NCBI GenBank assembly: GCA_030762935.1
Contig: CM060895.1
Coordinates: 36,806,001-36,870,000 of the forward strand
Reading direction: 5' to 3'
DNA from: Hymenopus coronatus
Taxonomy: Eukaryota; Arthropoda; Insecta; Mantodea; Hymenopodidae
DNA: 64,000 bases
The position numbers and the translations under genes were made by a program. Shown in pieces: positions 1 through 10,600 of this stretch. Within the stretch, counting starts at the first letter, position 1, and each line of letters begins with the position of its first letter. The notes beneath the pieces were generated by a model, which saw only the letters and a program-made list of their open reading frames with translations, did no database searches and was not told the DNA's origin.

Positions 1-239
1 ACGAACGATAACCCTTGGCAAATGGATCAAACTTATCCTCAAATTTATTTCATCTTTCGTCGCTTTTCTTTTAATATAAGAACATTTTCGTAGAAAAAAA
101 ACATTGTATGATAAGCGAGTGTGAAACTGGACTGCGTTTCGTTTCACAATATTACCGCTCGAATCATAAATCATAACTTTACGCTCTTACATCATCAATA
201 ACTATCATTACAATATTAATAGCTTGTACACAGGAAATA

Positions 240-502
240 CAGCAAGGTAAAGCGATGGTCAAACTTTTTTAATGCCGGTTGCTATGTAACCAGGATATAT
301 ATCAATAGCGACTTTCATTGGGGAAAAATAAGCAATATCTCGGAAATGGTTAATTCCACAAGAAACATAAATATTTGACATACATTGTGTGTTTTGAAAA
401 GATCTAAATTTTTGTCAATAAGTTTTTGTCTATCTCTTACGTTTTACAAGTTATGCAAAAATCATTAGGAACAGAGAAGACTTCAGAGGCAATTCCCATC
501 AA

Positions 503-562
<60 letters not shown>

Positions 563-890
563 TTTATTTGTTATCCAAGTACTTATATGGTATTTTGATC
601 GAAATCGTTAGAGCCATTTTTGAGAAAATGAAAATGCTGAAAATTTCTTCCATTTAAAGAGTAGTTAGGGTTGGGGGATATTCTTCAAAAATCTTCGTAT
701 CAGGTTTGGTACTTATTCCGAGTTTTAGTCTAAGTTATGCTGTTCACACACACTTGGACTTGGGACCTCAAAACATGTGTTTTCGGTTGAGCTTCTGTAC
801 CTATCGTATTTTTGGTGGGATACACTACCTTCTCTATCTACTGAGTACATGGTACGTATATAAGCAGATGGGTTTTATTTTTGAAGAATT
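240..890 (-). repeat. Family A repeat copy 1 (5' part missing)
   Basis: Minus-oriented copy. It shares the blocks TTTTTGTCTATCTCTTACG, GACTTCAGAGGC, CGTTAGAGCCATTTTTGAG and the terminal TACCTTCTCTAT with the other copies. An (AT)n tract at about 507-553 has expanded inside it. The outermost AAAAATCTGATG end is missing. Family A is non-coding; the apparent small reading frames here are chance. Confidence 0.75.
507..553. repeat. (AT)n microsatellite
   Basis: About 47 bp of uninterrupted AT dinucleotides followed by a T-run, within family A copy 1. Confidence 0.95.
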
Positions 891-1294
891 AGATCAATAT
901 TTACATTTCTATGCCCATAAAGTTTAAACATTTGTCGTTTGTTTTGGCAAAGTTGTTATTTTCGAGTGAAACAGGTTTTAACATGCCATCTTCCTTGACT
1001 ATTTATCCCACTTGAACAAAAAATAACAAACACCGTTTTCCAGTGGCTTGGCTAATAGACTCCTATTATACTGTAAGCTCCTAGCAGAGCTGAGAATAAA
1101 GCATTGCATTTGAAAAACATCTGCTAAGCTGTGGAAATATTACCTCTTCCCTACGTGGAGTAAAGCATTTTAACTGGAATATTCCCTTCTGTAAAAGTAT
1201 GTATACCACATTTGCTCTTAGTTGGCAATGAGAAATGTACCTATGTTCTAATCGTCTGTTACTTTCCTTTTCGAACTACATAATATAAATATAA
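891..1294. other. AT-rich spacer, no feature seen
   Basis: No reading frame, repeat or tRNA-like box that I can support. Confidence 0.5.
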
Positions 1295-2135
1295 TATTCT
1301 ATTTCACTAAAAAATTCTATACCGAAAATACATGCCGTTCTCTAGCGTTTTGTAAACAAACTTTCTACAAAAGACTATTCTTTTATCTTCATCATCCTAA
1401 TGGAGATAAACATTAGTGGAATTGATATAATCATTTGCTTCTTTATAAGTAGAAGTGAAATAAGGGAATTGTTAAATATATGAATAGGTTAAATATATGA
1501 AACAATTGAAATTCGGTTCTCTTTGCTCACTAGGAGTTGTTTAAAGCGAGAATAGGAAGGATGAATTCCCATTTAAGTAGCTTAAAACTAAAACCATAAC
1601 ATGGAATATCTCGGAAACGGTTAACTTTACAACAAAAATGTATATGACACATTTTGAATGTTATAACGATCTGCATATATGGTGTAGTAAGTTTTTGTCT
1701 CTCTTAGGGTTTACCAGCTGTGCAAAAGTTAAACAAAAGTTATCCAGAATGAAGAGGACTTCAGAGGCTATTCGCCCCCCCAAAAAATTTAAGATATACA
1801 TTGTGTTTGTCATAAAATACATGAAGCATATGGTATTTTAGTCAAAATTGTTAGTCATTTGTGAGAAAATAAACAGTTTTGAAAAATGTTCCATGCAAAG
1901 TGGGACTTTCTTGAAAATATTCGTGTCGCATCCTTGAATGATACTAAATTAAATACCAAGTTTAATTTAAGCAACTTTTCGTTTTTGAGCTATGCTGCCA
2001 TCAGGCACACGCGCGCGCGTACCTATTTCTATTTTTTTTTTTTTCTGGATTCAAGGGTGTCAAAGCATGTAATAAATCGATATCCAATTTTTGGGTGGAA
2101 TACCAAACCTTCTCTATTTATTGAAACACAGTACC

Positions 2136-2140
<5 letters not shown>
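1295..2140 (-). repeat. Family A repeat copy 2, head-to-head form
   Basis: A short + oriented family A head (about 1295-1336, around TTCTATACCGAAAATACATG) directly abuts a minus-oriented copy that runs to about 2140. The same arrangement recurs at 25.3, 27.1 and 49.8 kb, so both ends of this form carry the same sequence in inverted orientation. Confidence 0.7.

Positions 2141-2166
<26 letters not shown>
2141..2166. repeat. (TG)n microsatellite
   Basis: About 26 bp of TG dinucleotide at the end of family A copy 2. Confidence 0.95.
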
Positions 2167-2489
2167 CTAAACACAACACAAAAAACAAGTTGATTAAATA
2201 TCACTCTGGTTATTAAGGACGCGATTCAAAGTATCTTTTACCTGGAAGAACTTACGTTGCATTTTAGATGTTTAAAACTGATCAACCATTTTGATTAAGT
2301 GTGTGTATATCTATATACATTGCAAATAAATCACATATCTTGAATTTTCAGAGAAATCGTCTTCATTATGAATGAATTGTTAATAACTTATATAGTTTTT
2401 GTGTTCCTAAATGGTGTGATTTATCTAAAATAAATTATTGTGGAGTTAACCATTTACAATAAATATCTATAAAACCTCAGGGCAGTTAA

Positions 2490-2530
<41 letters not shown>

Positions 2531-2885
2531 GTCATACTGAGAAAATTGAGTTAAAAACACACTGCAACCAGCTTTTAAAATATTTGACTAAGATTTTAGC
2601 CTAATGTATTCCCTTATTTCCCTTTTACAAGGAAATATGAAATAAAACAATTCTTACAATGATATCACGTTAACATGAAGTAGGTAAAAGAATAAAGGTT
2701 ATTTAAGAATAATGGGAGATGAGGAAATGTGAATTTAACGTATCAAACATTAATTATTTCTACTAGAATGCAGTTGCTCCATAAACGATGGAATCTGATA
2801 TCCGAATTTTTTATAAACAGTTTTGGATTTTCTACTATAAATATATAAAAGCTCAATAAAATTACTCTTAGTCTAAGTGGTAACT
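2167..2885. other. AT-rich spacer with (CT)n tract
   Basis: Holds a (CT)n microsatellite at about 2491-2526 and otherwise featureless AT-rich sequence. Its last 13 bases (2873-2885) are the left target duplication of the next SINE. Confidence 0.7.
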
Positions 2886-3130
2886 TTTCTTTTTTTGGTA
2901 GCGTTTAACGCCTGCTTTAACTACTTAAGGCACCGCAGGGGGTGACACTGATGATACATGAATGAAAATGGAGCACCGGTGGAATGCGATGGCGGGGGAC
3001 ACCGGAGAACCCGGAGAAAATCCGCCCCAGCACCGCTTTGTCCACCACAACTCTCATGCGGTCGCTTGGGATGGAACCCGGGCCGTCTATGTGAGAGGCG
3101 AGTGGTCTAACCACCCGGCCACGGCGCGAC
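2886..3130 (-). mobile_element. SINE2, tRNA-derived, full-length copy
   Basis: On the minus strand the element starts CGCGCCGTGGCCGGGTGG, like a tRNA with a long variable arm. It has a B-box-like GGGTTCCATCCC and a unique body, and ends TAGTTAAAGC...CTACC plus an A-run. It is flanked by a 13-bp imperfect target duplication (CTAAGTGGTAACT at 2873-2885, CTAAATGGTAACT at 3131-3143). An RNA polymerase III promoter and LINE-dependent retroposition are inferred from family knowledge. Confidence 0.88.
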
Positions 3131-3227
3131 CTAAATGGTAACTGAACTGACAATGAGTTGGTCGTTTTACCTTGCTGTTATTCTAATTGTAATTTCCTTC
3201 TCTAGCACGAATGTATAACTTTATTGA

Positions 3228-3440
3228 TAGTGTTTAACTATTATGGCACCGCAGGCGATGACACTAATGACAAATAGAATGAAGATGGAGCATCGATGGA
3301 ATGTGATGGCGGGGGAAACCGGAGAACCCTGAGAAAATCCACCTCTGCGCCGCTTTGTCCTCCACAAATCTCACATACGGTCATTTGGGATCGAACTAGG
3401 GCCGTCTAGACAAGAGGCGAGTGGTCTAACCACTCGTATC
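3228..3440 (-). mobile_element. SINE2, 5'-truncated copy
   Basis: A second minus-strand SINE2 about 100 bp from the first. It matches through GGCACCGCAGGCGATGACAC, the GATGGCGGGGGAAACCGGAG block and the tRNA-like head. It breaks off just after GTGGTCTAACCACTCG, so the first bases of the tRNA part are missing. Confidence 0.85.
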
Positions 3441-3444
3441 TACA

Positions 3445-3940
3445 ATATACATAGTAAGTAGAGAAGATATTGTATTTCACTCAAAAATTAGATACCGAGA
3501 TATCAAAGGAAATACATTTTCTTAGGGCCCCCGATACAAAAAACAATTTTTAGAAAAAGAACCTTTGATTTTCTAAAAAATGGCTGTAACAATTTTGATT
3601 AAAATACCGAGTGTTAAAGATGTTTAGACGGCAAATAAAGTGTATATTCTGAATTACTTGGGAATAAGTCCTCTTAATTCCGAGTGACTTTTACATGATT
3701 GGCAAACCGTGAGAGATCGACGATAACGTACTATACATCAAATGTGGATCTCGTTAAACACCCAATTTATGTCATCCACTTTTTGTAGCCATTCCAGAGA
3801 TATTTCTGTAGCCTCTGAAGATCTCTGGATCACTTGCACATAACTGATAAACCGTAAGATATAGATAAAATTTTACTACACCAAAAACGTAAATCTCTTA
3901 AAACACATAATTTAGGTTTACCTACACATTATCTATTACT
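3445..3940 (+). repeat. Family A repeat copy 3, divergent
   Basis: Plus-oriented and degraded. It matches the start (AGAGAAGATATTG...GATACCGAGAT) and the GTAAGATATAGATAAAATTTT block. It lacks the GT tract and the 3' third. Confidence 0.7.
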
Positions 3941-4080
3941 TTCTCTACACGTGCTATGTACATAGTGTATAGAGAAGGTATTGCACTCCATCCAAAAATT
4001 CCATACCGAAATTTCACCGGAAATATATGTTTTAGGGTCCCCTGAATCCAAAAAAAAAAGTATTTTCAGAGAAAGGTGTG

Positions 4081-4094
<14 letters not shown>

Positions 4095-4111
<17 letters not shown>

Positions 4112-4346
4112 TTTTTGTAGTTTAACGTCCTTTAACTTGGTTGGTCATATTGGACGATGAAGATATGTGAAATGATGCTCAAATGATCTCGGGGTCCATG
4201 GAGCTTAAAGTTACTCGACATTCGCCTCCTCAGGATAAGGGAAAACCCCGAAAAAAACCTTATCCGGTTAACTCACCTTAAGCGAGATTCGAACTCACGA
4301 CCTTTTGAATGTGAGGCAAACATGCTACCACCACACTACCCAGGCG

Positions 4347-4349
<3 letters not shown>
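4095..4349 (-). mobile_element. SINE1, tRNA-derived, in a GT microsatellite
   Basis: On the minus strand it begins CCCCGCCTGGGTAGTGTGG with an A-box-like TGGTAGCATG and a B-box-like GAGTTCGAATCTCGC. The body includes a CCTTATCC block and it ends in a 22-bp A-run (T-run on +). Both flanks are (GT)n, so the target duplication cannot be distinguished from the microsatellite. tRNA-derived SINE by structure; an autonomous pol III transcript is inferred. Confidence 0.88.

Positions 4350-4387
<38 letters not shown>
4350..4387. repeat. (GT)n microsatellite
   Basis: About 38 bp of GT, part of the internal GT tract of family A copy 4 downstream of the SINE1 insertion. Confidence 0.95.
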
Positions 4388-4389
<2 letters not shown>

Positions 4390-5089
4390 CACGATAACTC
4401 AAAAATGAACTGTCGGTAAAATACCAAACTTGGTATTTAGGTTTGGTATCTTTCAAGGATGCAACACGAAGGTTTTCAAATTCTAAACTACCCTTTACAT
4501 GGACTAGTTTTCGAAAAGTTTGTTTTCCTTAAAAATGCCTCTAACGATTTTGATTAAAATACCACACATTAAAGCCATTTTTATCACAAATAAAATGTAT
4601 ATCTTGAATTTTCTGGGAATAGCCTCTGAAAACTATTCTGAATAGATTTTACGGAATATTGCATAACTGCTAAACCGAAGAGATAGACAAAATCTTACCA
4701 CACAAAAGATGCAGAGCACCTTAAAACACACATTTTATGTTATATACATATACATATTTTTTTTTTTGTGTGGAATTGGTCGTTTGTTTAGCTATTTCTT
4801 GTTTTTGGTTTCACCTTTGAAAAACTTAACTTTTCTCATACAGGAATTTGTCAACTCCTGTCCATACAAACGAAAGAAAATTCAGTCACATAGCAACCAG
4901 CTTTTGACTGCCACTTTAACCTATTGTACTCCCTTATTTCGCTTCTACTTACAATAAAGCAAGTAATAAGACCATTCCTGCTAATTTTTTCTCGATTTGC
5001 ATGAAATTAATAGTAGCATAAGCTTTTTAACAATAATTTGTTGCAGAAATATAGACAAAGCTATGTAAGATTTTTGTATAGTTAATTAT

Positions 5090-5402
5090 TTATTAGTTAT
5101 CCCTTGTTATTGGTTTCAATTTTAAAATACTTCAAACTTTTCTCAAACGTGAAGTGTTCAGTCTCATCTCTTTTGTTTCACTGAAAAGAGAAACGCATTT
5201 CAAATACATCACATAGCTATTAAAGGATTTGACTGTCGTTTTATCCTACTGTATTCTGTTATTTACCGTCTACTTACAAGAAAGCAAGTATTAAGACCAT
5301 TTCTGCTAACGTTATCTCGATTAGCACCATATAGTTAAAAGAACAATCAGTTTATCGGTAGTACAGGTGAAAAAATCATATGAAAGGCACACATCAGATT
5401 TT
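5090..5402 (+). repeat. Family A repeat copy 5, 3' part
   Basis: Only the 3' third is present: a CTACTTACAAGAAAGCAAG block, then a hairpin end AAGGCACACATCAGATTTTT. It directly abuts the next copy in the same orientation, sharing the T-run. Confidence 0.75.
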
Positions 5403-6239
5403 TACTTTCTCCATATTTACTATGTACATAGTGTATAGAGAAGGTATTGCACTCCACCCAAAAATTCAATAGCGAAATTTCACCGAAAATATATGTTTTA
5501 GGGACACCTGCATTCAAAAAAAAACATTTTTAGAAAAAGGTGTGTGTATGTGTGTGTATGTCCGTGTGTCTGCGAACACGATAGCTCAAAAACGAAAAAT
5601 CGGTAAAATACCAAAGTTGGTATTTAAGATTAGTATCTTCCAGGGATGCGACACGAAGATTTTGAGCAAAATCTACCCCCACCTCAAACCACCCTTTACA
5701 TGGATTTTTTTTTTCCAAAAATTTTGATTTTCTCAAAAATGGCTCTTAACGACTTTTACTTGACAAATAAAATATAAATCTTGAATGTTCTGGGAATTGC
5801 CTCTGAAGACTACTTTATTTTGGATGAATTTTACGGAATTTTGCAAAACTGCTAAACCGTAAGAGATGGACAAAACTTGTCACACAAAAAATGTAGAGCA
5901 TATTAAAACACATAATTTATATTACATACATTTTTTCGTGCAGTTGATCGTTTTTGAGCTATTATTTGTTTTTGATTTCACCTTTAAAAAGCATACTTTT
6001 CTCCTACGGGAATTTATCAACTCTTGTCCTTACAAACATAGCAACCAGCTTTCGATTCGTACTTGAACCTATGGTACTTCCTTATTTCGCTTCGACTTAC
6101 AAGGAAGCAGATAATAAGACTAGTTCTGCTATTTTTTTTTCTTGATTAGCATGAAGTAAATAGAAGACTAAGCATTTTAATAATAATTTGTTACAGAGAT
6201 GTAGAGAAAGTCATGTGAATGGAACACATCAGATTTTTA
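5402..6239 (+). repeat. Family A repeat copy 6, full length
   Basis: Full-length plus copy of about 838 bp, from ACTTTCTCCATATTTACTAT to GGAACACATCAGATTTTT. It has the 5' palindrome, a short GT tract (about 5541-5570), the CACGATAGCTCAAAAACG block and the 3' hairpin. The small open frames in it arise from the GT tract and shared blocks and are not credible genes. Confidence 0.9.
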
Positions 6240-6356
6240 TTCGATATGCCACCTGTTTGGGAGCAGAAGTTCAACATTCCTGGCAGTTACTTTAAAATAA
6301 GAACTTGAGTGCGCCTTTGCCAGCACCTCTTCCGGTGACTCTTGGTTCTCTCGCTC

Positions 6357-6541
6357 CTTAAACCTAGTTTGTCATATCGACGTTGAATGGAATAGGTGAA
6401 ATGATACTCACATAATCTATTGGTACAAAGGGCTTAAATTTACTCGCATTCGTTTTCTTAGGACAAGGGAAAAGCCCCTAAATGAACCTTATCCGGTAAC
6501 TCACCCTAAGCGATATTCGAACTCGCGACCCCTTGAGCGGT
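6357..6541 (-). mobile_element. SINE1, diverged copy
   Basis: It matches SINE1 through TTTGTCATATCGACG, AGGACAAGGGAAAAGCCCC and the B-box region (rc of GATATTCGAACTCGCGACC). The A-box end is lost. Confidence 0.75.
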
Positions 6542-6784
6542 TAATTATTCCCGTAACTCCTAAATGGATGCTTACGTGATCGGATTTGAATCTCGAGTTC
6601 GTGAGTTTACCGCTATGCGCCATGGACGAAGGATCGCCGCGTCGCCCACAGATGGCATTGTAGGAACGAAACCACGACTTGCGGACGCGAAATGTGGGAA
6701 CTATGCCCAGAAACCTTCTTCTTTCAAGCTGTGGAGTTCTTTTACGTGCAAATAAGCAGGATACTAGCTTTACTTCTCATTCAT
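6542..6784. other. Spacer, no supported feature
   Basis: Slightly GC-richer sequence. A 63-codon open frame at 6564-6755 has no recognisable domain and I do not call it a gene. Confidence 0.4.
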
Positions 6785-6885
6785 GCGTCCGAAAAAATCC
6801 ATCACTCTCCGGTAGGTTTGATCTTGCAATATTGCCTTGTAGAGCTAGTACGGTAACCACTACACCTTGAGAGGTTACCTTATAA
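6785..6885 (-). mobile_element. SINE4, 5'-end fragment
   Basis: On the minus strand it reads CTCTCAAGGTGTAGTGGTTA, then a degraded B box and GATGGATTTTTTCGGACGC. This matches the head of the SINE4 copies at 17.2 and 24.0 kb. The 3' body is absent. Confidence 0.6.
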
Positions 6886-7770
6886 TGTAATGACCCTTGA
6901 TTGATTAACAAGTTTGGTGTTTTATGACCCTGAACTATCTAAAATGATAGGCGATTAGGAACCACAAGGAAAACTCCCTCGCGAAAGTGGTGAATGATTA
7001 TTTTAATTCATTTGGTTTAATACAATGTTAATACATGTATTTTATGTAGTTTTTATAATTCCTTTATGTTTTGTTAACGGAGGTTGATATTTAATTCAGA
7101 ATTTATTGTTTTTTTAAGTTTATTATTTTTAATAAATATTGATTTTTTTTAATTTTTTTATTGTTGTTGAAGAGGTTTAAGTTATATTTTTGGTTATGAT
7201 TATATAGCATATGGATTAATTACTAGCGTACGAACATAACCTCGAATCTTCAAAATGCGTTATGAATGTTGACCCAAAAACTGAATGATGAATCATGAAG
7301 AACAACCCAAGGTATCTTTGTTTACAACGTGTTTTAAAAGCCACTCGAGCTAGATTGTATCTGTGACACGAAAATTGACAAACTGCAAGTGCTATTGTTG
7401 GAAAGAGGCGGGGAGAGTGCTGCAGATGTTGAAGCTAGGTCAGGAGAACCCAGCTGTATTTTTGTTTGGGACGATGGGCGGGTAAACCTGCATCCATAAA
7501 CCTTGAGGTTTGTATAGACGGGGCCCTTTCTTTCCCAGGGGAGGGAGGTCCCTAACCTTTCTATGTTTTGTTGTGTACAAGTGTGCAAAGCTTGCTTTAC
7601 TTTTGCAGGTGCATAACAGACACGTCATTGCCTGTTTGGTTTTTAAAACTCACCGCGTCAACAAGTTTAAACTTGTAAAAGTGTTAGGCAGAATTTTCAT
7701 ATCAATATTCTTTTCACTCTACTACAATATTTTACGAATTTCAGGGATTAAGTTTAGTATTTTAAATGTG
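6886..7770. other. T-rich spacer, no supported feature
   Basis: A T-rich stretch at about 7010-7200 is followed by mixed sequence. Open frames on both strands at 7334-7628 mirror each other and have no domain. Confidence 0.4.
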
Positions 7771-8656
7771 CAGGGTTACTACAAAAACAATAAACAACTT
7801 CAACTGCCTGTAAAACAAAAACTATTAGAGATAGCAACCTAATTATTTTGGAGGTATGTTGAGAAACTCTCAAAGTTTCGTTTGTTACTATTGGTAACGC
7901 TGTAGTGTTTTGTTTGTTGTTGCAGAAGCTGAAATGGCGGAAAATCCTGTGGAAAAGGCATATTGCGTGTTGGAATTTGCTAGAACGCAATCAGCAACTA
8001 TTGTTCAACGACATTTTAGAACACGTTACCATAAAACGCCACCGACTAGACAGTCAATCTACGACTGGTATAGAAAATTCGAGACAACGGGATGTTTGTG
8101 CAAAGGGAAGAGCTCGGAAAGACCAAGAGTTTCGGTAGAAAACGTTGAACGTGTTCGTTCTGCCTACATAAGAAGCCCACAGAAATCGACATCTAGGGCA
8201 AGCATGCAATTACAAATTCCACAGCAAACTGTATGGAAAATCTTGCGGAAGCGACTGCACATGATGCCTTACAGATTACAGATGTTGCAGTTTCTGAGTG
8301 AAGAAGATAAGGTCATACGGCGTGACTTTTGCATCGACATGTTGCGACATGATGAAGACGATGCTGGTTTTTGTGAGCACATCATTTCATTTTTGTGGTA
8401 ACGTGTTCTAAAATGTCGTTGGACAACAGTTGCTGATTGCGTTCTAGCAAATTCCAACACGCAATATGCCTTTTCCACAGGATTTTCCGCCATTTCAGCT
8501 TCTGCAACAACAAACAAAACTCTACAGCGTTACCAATAGTAACAAACAAAACTTTGAGAGTTTCTCAACATACCTCCAAAATAATTAGGTTGCTATCTCT
8601 AATAGGTTTTGTTTTACAGGCAGTTGAAGTTGTCTATTTCTTTTGTAGTAACCCTG
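7771..8656 (+). mobile_element. Foldback derivative of a DUF4817-type DNA transposon
   Basis: An 886-bp element whose two arms are inverted copies of each other. The left arm starts CAGGGTTACTACAAAAACAA at 7771 and the right arm ends in the complement of CAGGGTTACTACAAAAGAAA at 8656. They match for about 262 bp, through the transposon terminus, an untranslated leader and the first roughly 45 codons of the transposase. The loop (about 8034-8394) continues the transposase gene in the left-arm orientation until it meets the inverted arm. It cannot encode a catalytic domain and must have depended on transposase in trans. Flanking bases are TG on the left and TA on the right, so a TA duplication is possible but not proved. 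Confidence 0.85.
7910..8401 (+). pseudogene. DUF4817/HTH N-terminal part of a transposase, truncated
   Basis: A 163-codon open frame. The likely native start is the methionine at residue 9 (MAENPVEKAYCVLEFARTQ), typical of the DUF4817 DNA-binding domain found next to Tc1/mariner-like DDE transposases in insects. Residues about 9-70 form this domain (QSIYDWYRKFETTGCLCKGK). Residues 90-130 (STSRASMQLQIPQQTVWKIL) look like a second helix-turn-helix. The frame ends at the junction with the inverted right arm, so the whole DDE catalytic domain is missing. It could yield a DNA-binding-only fragment, but I infer it is non-functional. Family assignment is from motif recognition only. Confidence 0.75.
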
Positions 8657-8824
8657 TATAATATATTATCACGTGGGTCTGGTATAAAGTATATATCAAA
8701 GAGAGAAAGCTCATTGAGGAGAGAATAATTTTAGCTCTACATTGCAAAAGCTTTTTAATATCACACATTGCATATGTTGTCCGTGAGAACCTCAATGGAA
8801 CGTGCCCATTTTCTGTAAAAAAAA
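8657..8824. other. Short spacer
   Basis: Unassigned sequence ending in an A-run that abuts the next family A copy. Confidence 0.4.
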
Positions 8825-9357
8825 AAAAAAAAATCTGATGTGTTCCATTCACATGACTTTCTCTACATCTCTACAAAAAAATTATTGTTAAAAAGCTTAT
8901 GCTTCTATTTACTTCATCTTAATCGAGAAAAAATTAGCATAAATAGTTTATTAATTGCTTCCTTGTAAGGAGAAGCGAAATAAAGGAGCACCATAGGCTC
9001 AAGCGATAGTCAAATGTTTTAAATCCCGGTTGATATGTGACTGAAGTTCTTTTGTTTGTATGGACAGCAGTTGACAAATTCCTGTATGAAAAAAGTATAA
9101 GTTTTTAAAGCTGAAATCAAAAACAAGGAATATCTCAAAAATCGATCAACTCCACGAAAAAAATGTATATGACATAAATTGACCATCACTTTAACCTATG
9201 GTACTCCCTTAGTTTGCTTCTACTTACAAGGAAGCAAGTAATAAGACCATTCCTGCTAATTTTTTCTGGATTAGCAAATAGAAGCATACGCTTTTTAACA
9301 ATAATTTGTTGCAGAGATGTAGAGAAAGTCATGTGAATGGAACACATCAGATTTTTC
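8825..9357. repeat. Family A copy 7, palindromic (two 3' ends)
   Basis: A minus-oriented 3' part (8825-9180, starting AAATCTGATGTGTTCC) is joined to a plus-oriented 3' terminal part (9181-9357, ending CACATCAGATTTTT). Both outer ends therefore carry the same hairpin terminus in inverted orientation; no 5' end is present. Confidence 0.85.
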
Positions 9358-9589
9358 AATAACTATCCAGGAATTTCTTATGATATGGAACGAGTGTGAC
9401 ATTTCAGGGTCAGGATATAGTACCGTGCTTTTAAATATATGTCTATCGTCACCTTCAGCAATATCAACTGCCCCCTATTTGGCGTGTGCACAAGTTGCAG
9501 AACTCAACGGGACAGTTTCAGTGGAGAACTGGGCGAGAACAACCTTCATTTACCCCTCACAATGAGCGCAACACGCTCACAGCAAACCG
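9358..9589. other. Spacer, no supported feature
   Basis: No domain or repeat recognised. Overlapping open frames here run into the SINE5 head and have no recognisable product. Confidence 0.4.
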
Positions 9590-9823
9590 AACCAGGTGGC
9601 TCAGCGTTTCGTCTGGGACTGGCATTCAGAAAACCGGGGTTCGCTCCCCATTGACCGCTCACTGGCATCGGGGTTTTCCGTAGTTTTACTGGGGCCGGTA
9701 AGATGAAAGCTGGGGTGCTGTATATCTACCAAGTTCCTTTTCCTTTCATTCCTTCATTCCATTTCCCTTCTTCATCTCTCAGATCGGCGGCAGGTGTGCT
9801 TGAGGCTTTACAAGCAGATGGCG
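9590..9823 (+). mobile_element. SINE5, tRNA-related solitary copy
   Basis: It starts near CCAGGTGGCTCAGCGT with an A-box-like segment at about 9594-9606. A B-box-like GGGGTTCGCTCCCC lies at 9636-9649. A pyrimidine-rich tail follows (TTTCATTCCTTCATTCC). The head and tail resemble the monomer of the satellite at 46-49 kb read on its minus strand. SINE2 is inserted just after it. Confidence 0.65.
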
Positions 9824-10078
9824 GCCGCGCTGTGGCCGAGTGGTTAGACCCCTCGACTCTCACCTAGACGGCTGGGGTTCGATCCCAAGCGACCGCATGT
9901 GAGATTTGTGGTGGACAAAGCGGCACTGGGGCGGGTTTTCTCCGGGTACTCCGGTTTCCCCCACCATCGCATTCCACCGGTGCTCCATCATTCATGTATC
10001 ATCAGTGTCACCACCTGCGGTGCCATTAGTAGTTAAAGCGGGCGTTAAACACTACCAAAAAAAAAAAAAAATAAAAAG
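9824..10078 (+). mobile_element. SINE2, full-length copy with target duplication
   Basis: A 255-bp plus-strand copy starting GCCGCGCTGTGGCCGAGTGG. It has the B box GGGGTTCGATCCC and ends GGCGTTAAACACTACC plus a long A-run. The duplication GCAGATGGCG (9814-9823) / GCAAATGGCG (10079-10088) has one mismatch. This is the best-preserved tRNA-like head among the SINE2 copies here. Confidence 0.92.
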
Positions 10079-10088
10079 GCAAATGGCG

Positions 10089-10600
10089 CAGTTGCTTACT
10101 CCGAGTAAAATTTCCTTTGCGCTGGTTGAGGAAAAGTGTCGTTGTAGAGGTTTCCCGGCGCCGTATAGTCTCCGTGGCGGGCCAGAGCTGTCATCTAGTG
10201 TAACTGTTAGAGACTTCCGTGCGTCGCTCCGCTTAGCTCCGTCGTTTCCTGTATGCTGGCCTTTGATTTCTCCTCCTCATATCCCTTCTCCGGGGGAGGG
10301 GTGATACGCCGCAATAGATCAATACTTGGTCACAGTTACCGAGCTGTCCCCCGCCGTTAACATGCTCATACGTTCACAGCAAGATGTGTGGTCACTCACT
10401 CAAGGATTCCACAGGCTTGTTTTAAATCGAAATAGTCCCGTAGTGTTCTGCAACTCTTAAAACGCCAATATCTGCAAACGTCAAATGCGGGACAGTTGTG
10501 TCACCTGGTATAAGAAATGCAACGATCCTAGAACGTGTATCTCCATTAAAGCGAAGTACATAGGAAAACTATTTGAAGTGCTCATTTCTCTACCTAATTT
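10089..10600. other. Spacer, partly GC-richer
   Basis: About 10089-10340 is GC-richer than its surroundings and may be the continuation of SINE5 or another old element; I cannot classify it. No gene seen. Confidence 0.35.

Larger units (their letters stand above)
3942..5075 (+). repeat. Family A repeat copy 4, split by SINE1
   Basis: It begins TACTTTCTCTACACGTGC with the 5' palindrome at about 3950-3980. It continues to the GT tract, where SINE1 is inserted, and resumes at about 4350. It ends with a degraded hairpin near 5065. Confidence 0.88.

Noticed and set aside
9824..9900. A tRNA-Ser/Leu gene with long variable arm
   Set aside because: It is the head of SINE2, with target duplications around the full 255-bp SINE and several decayed copies.
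9906..10304. A 132-codon open frame across SINE2 and its flank
   Set aside because: It starts within SINE2 and runs through its A-run into unrelated sequence; no domain.
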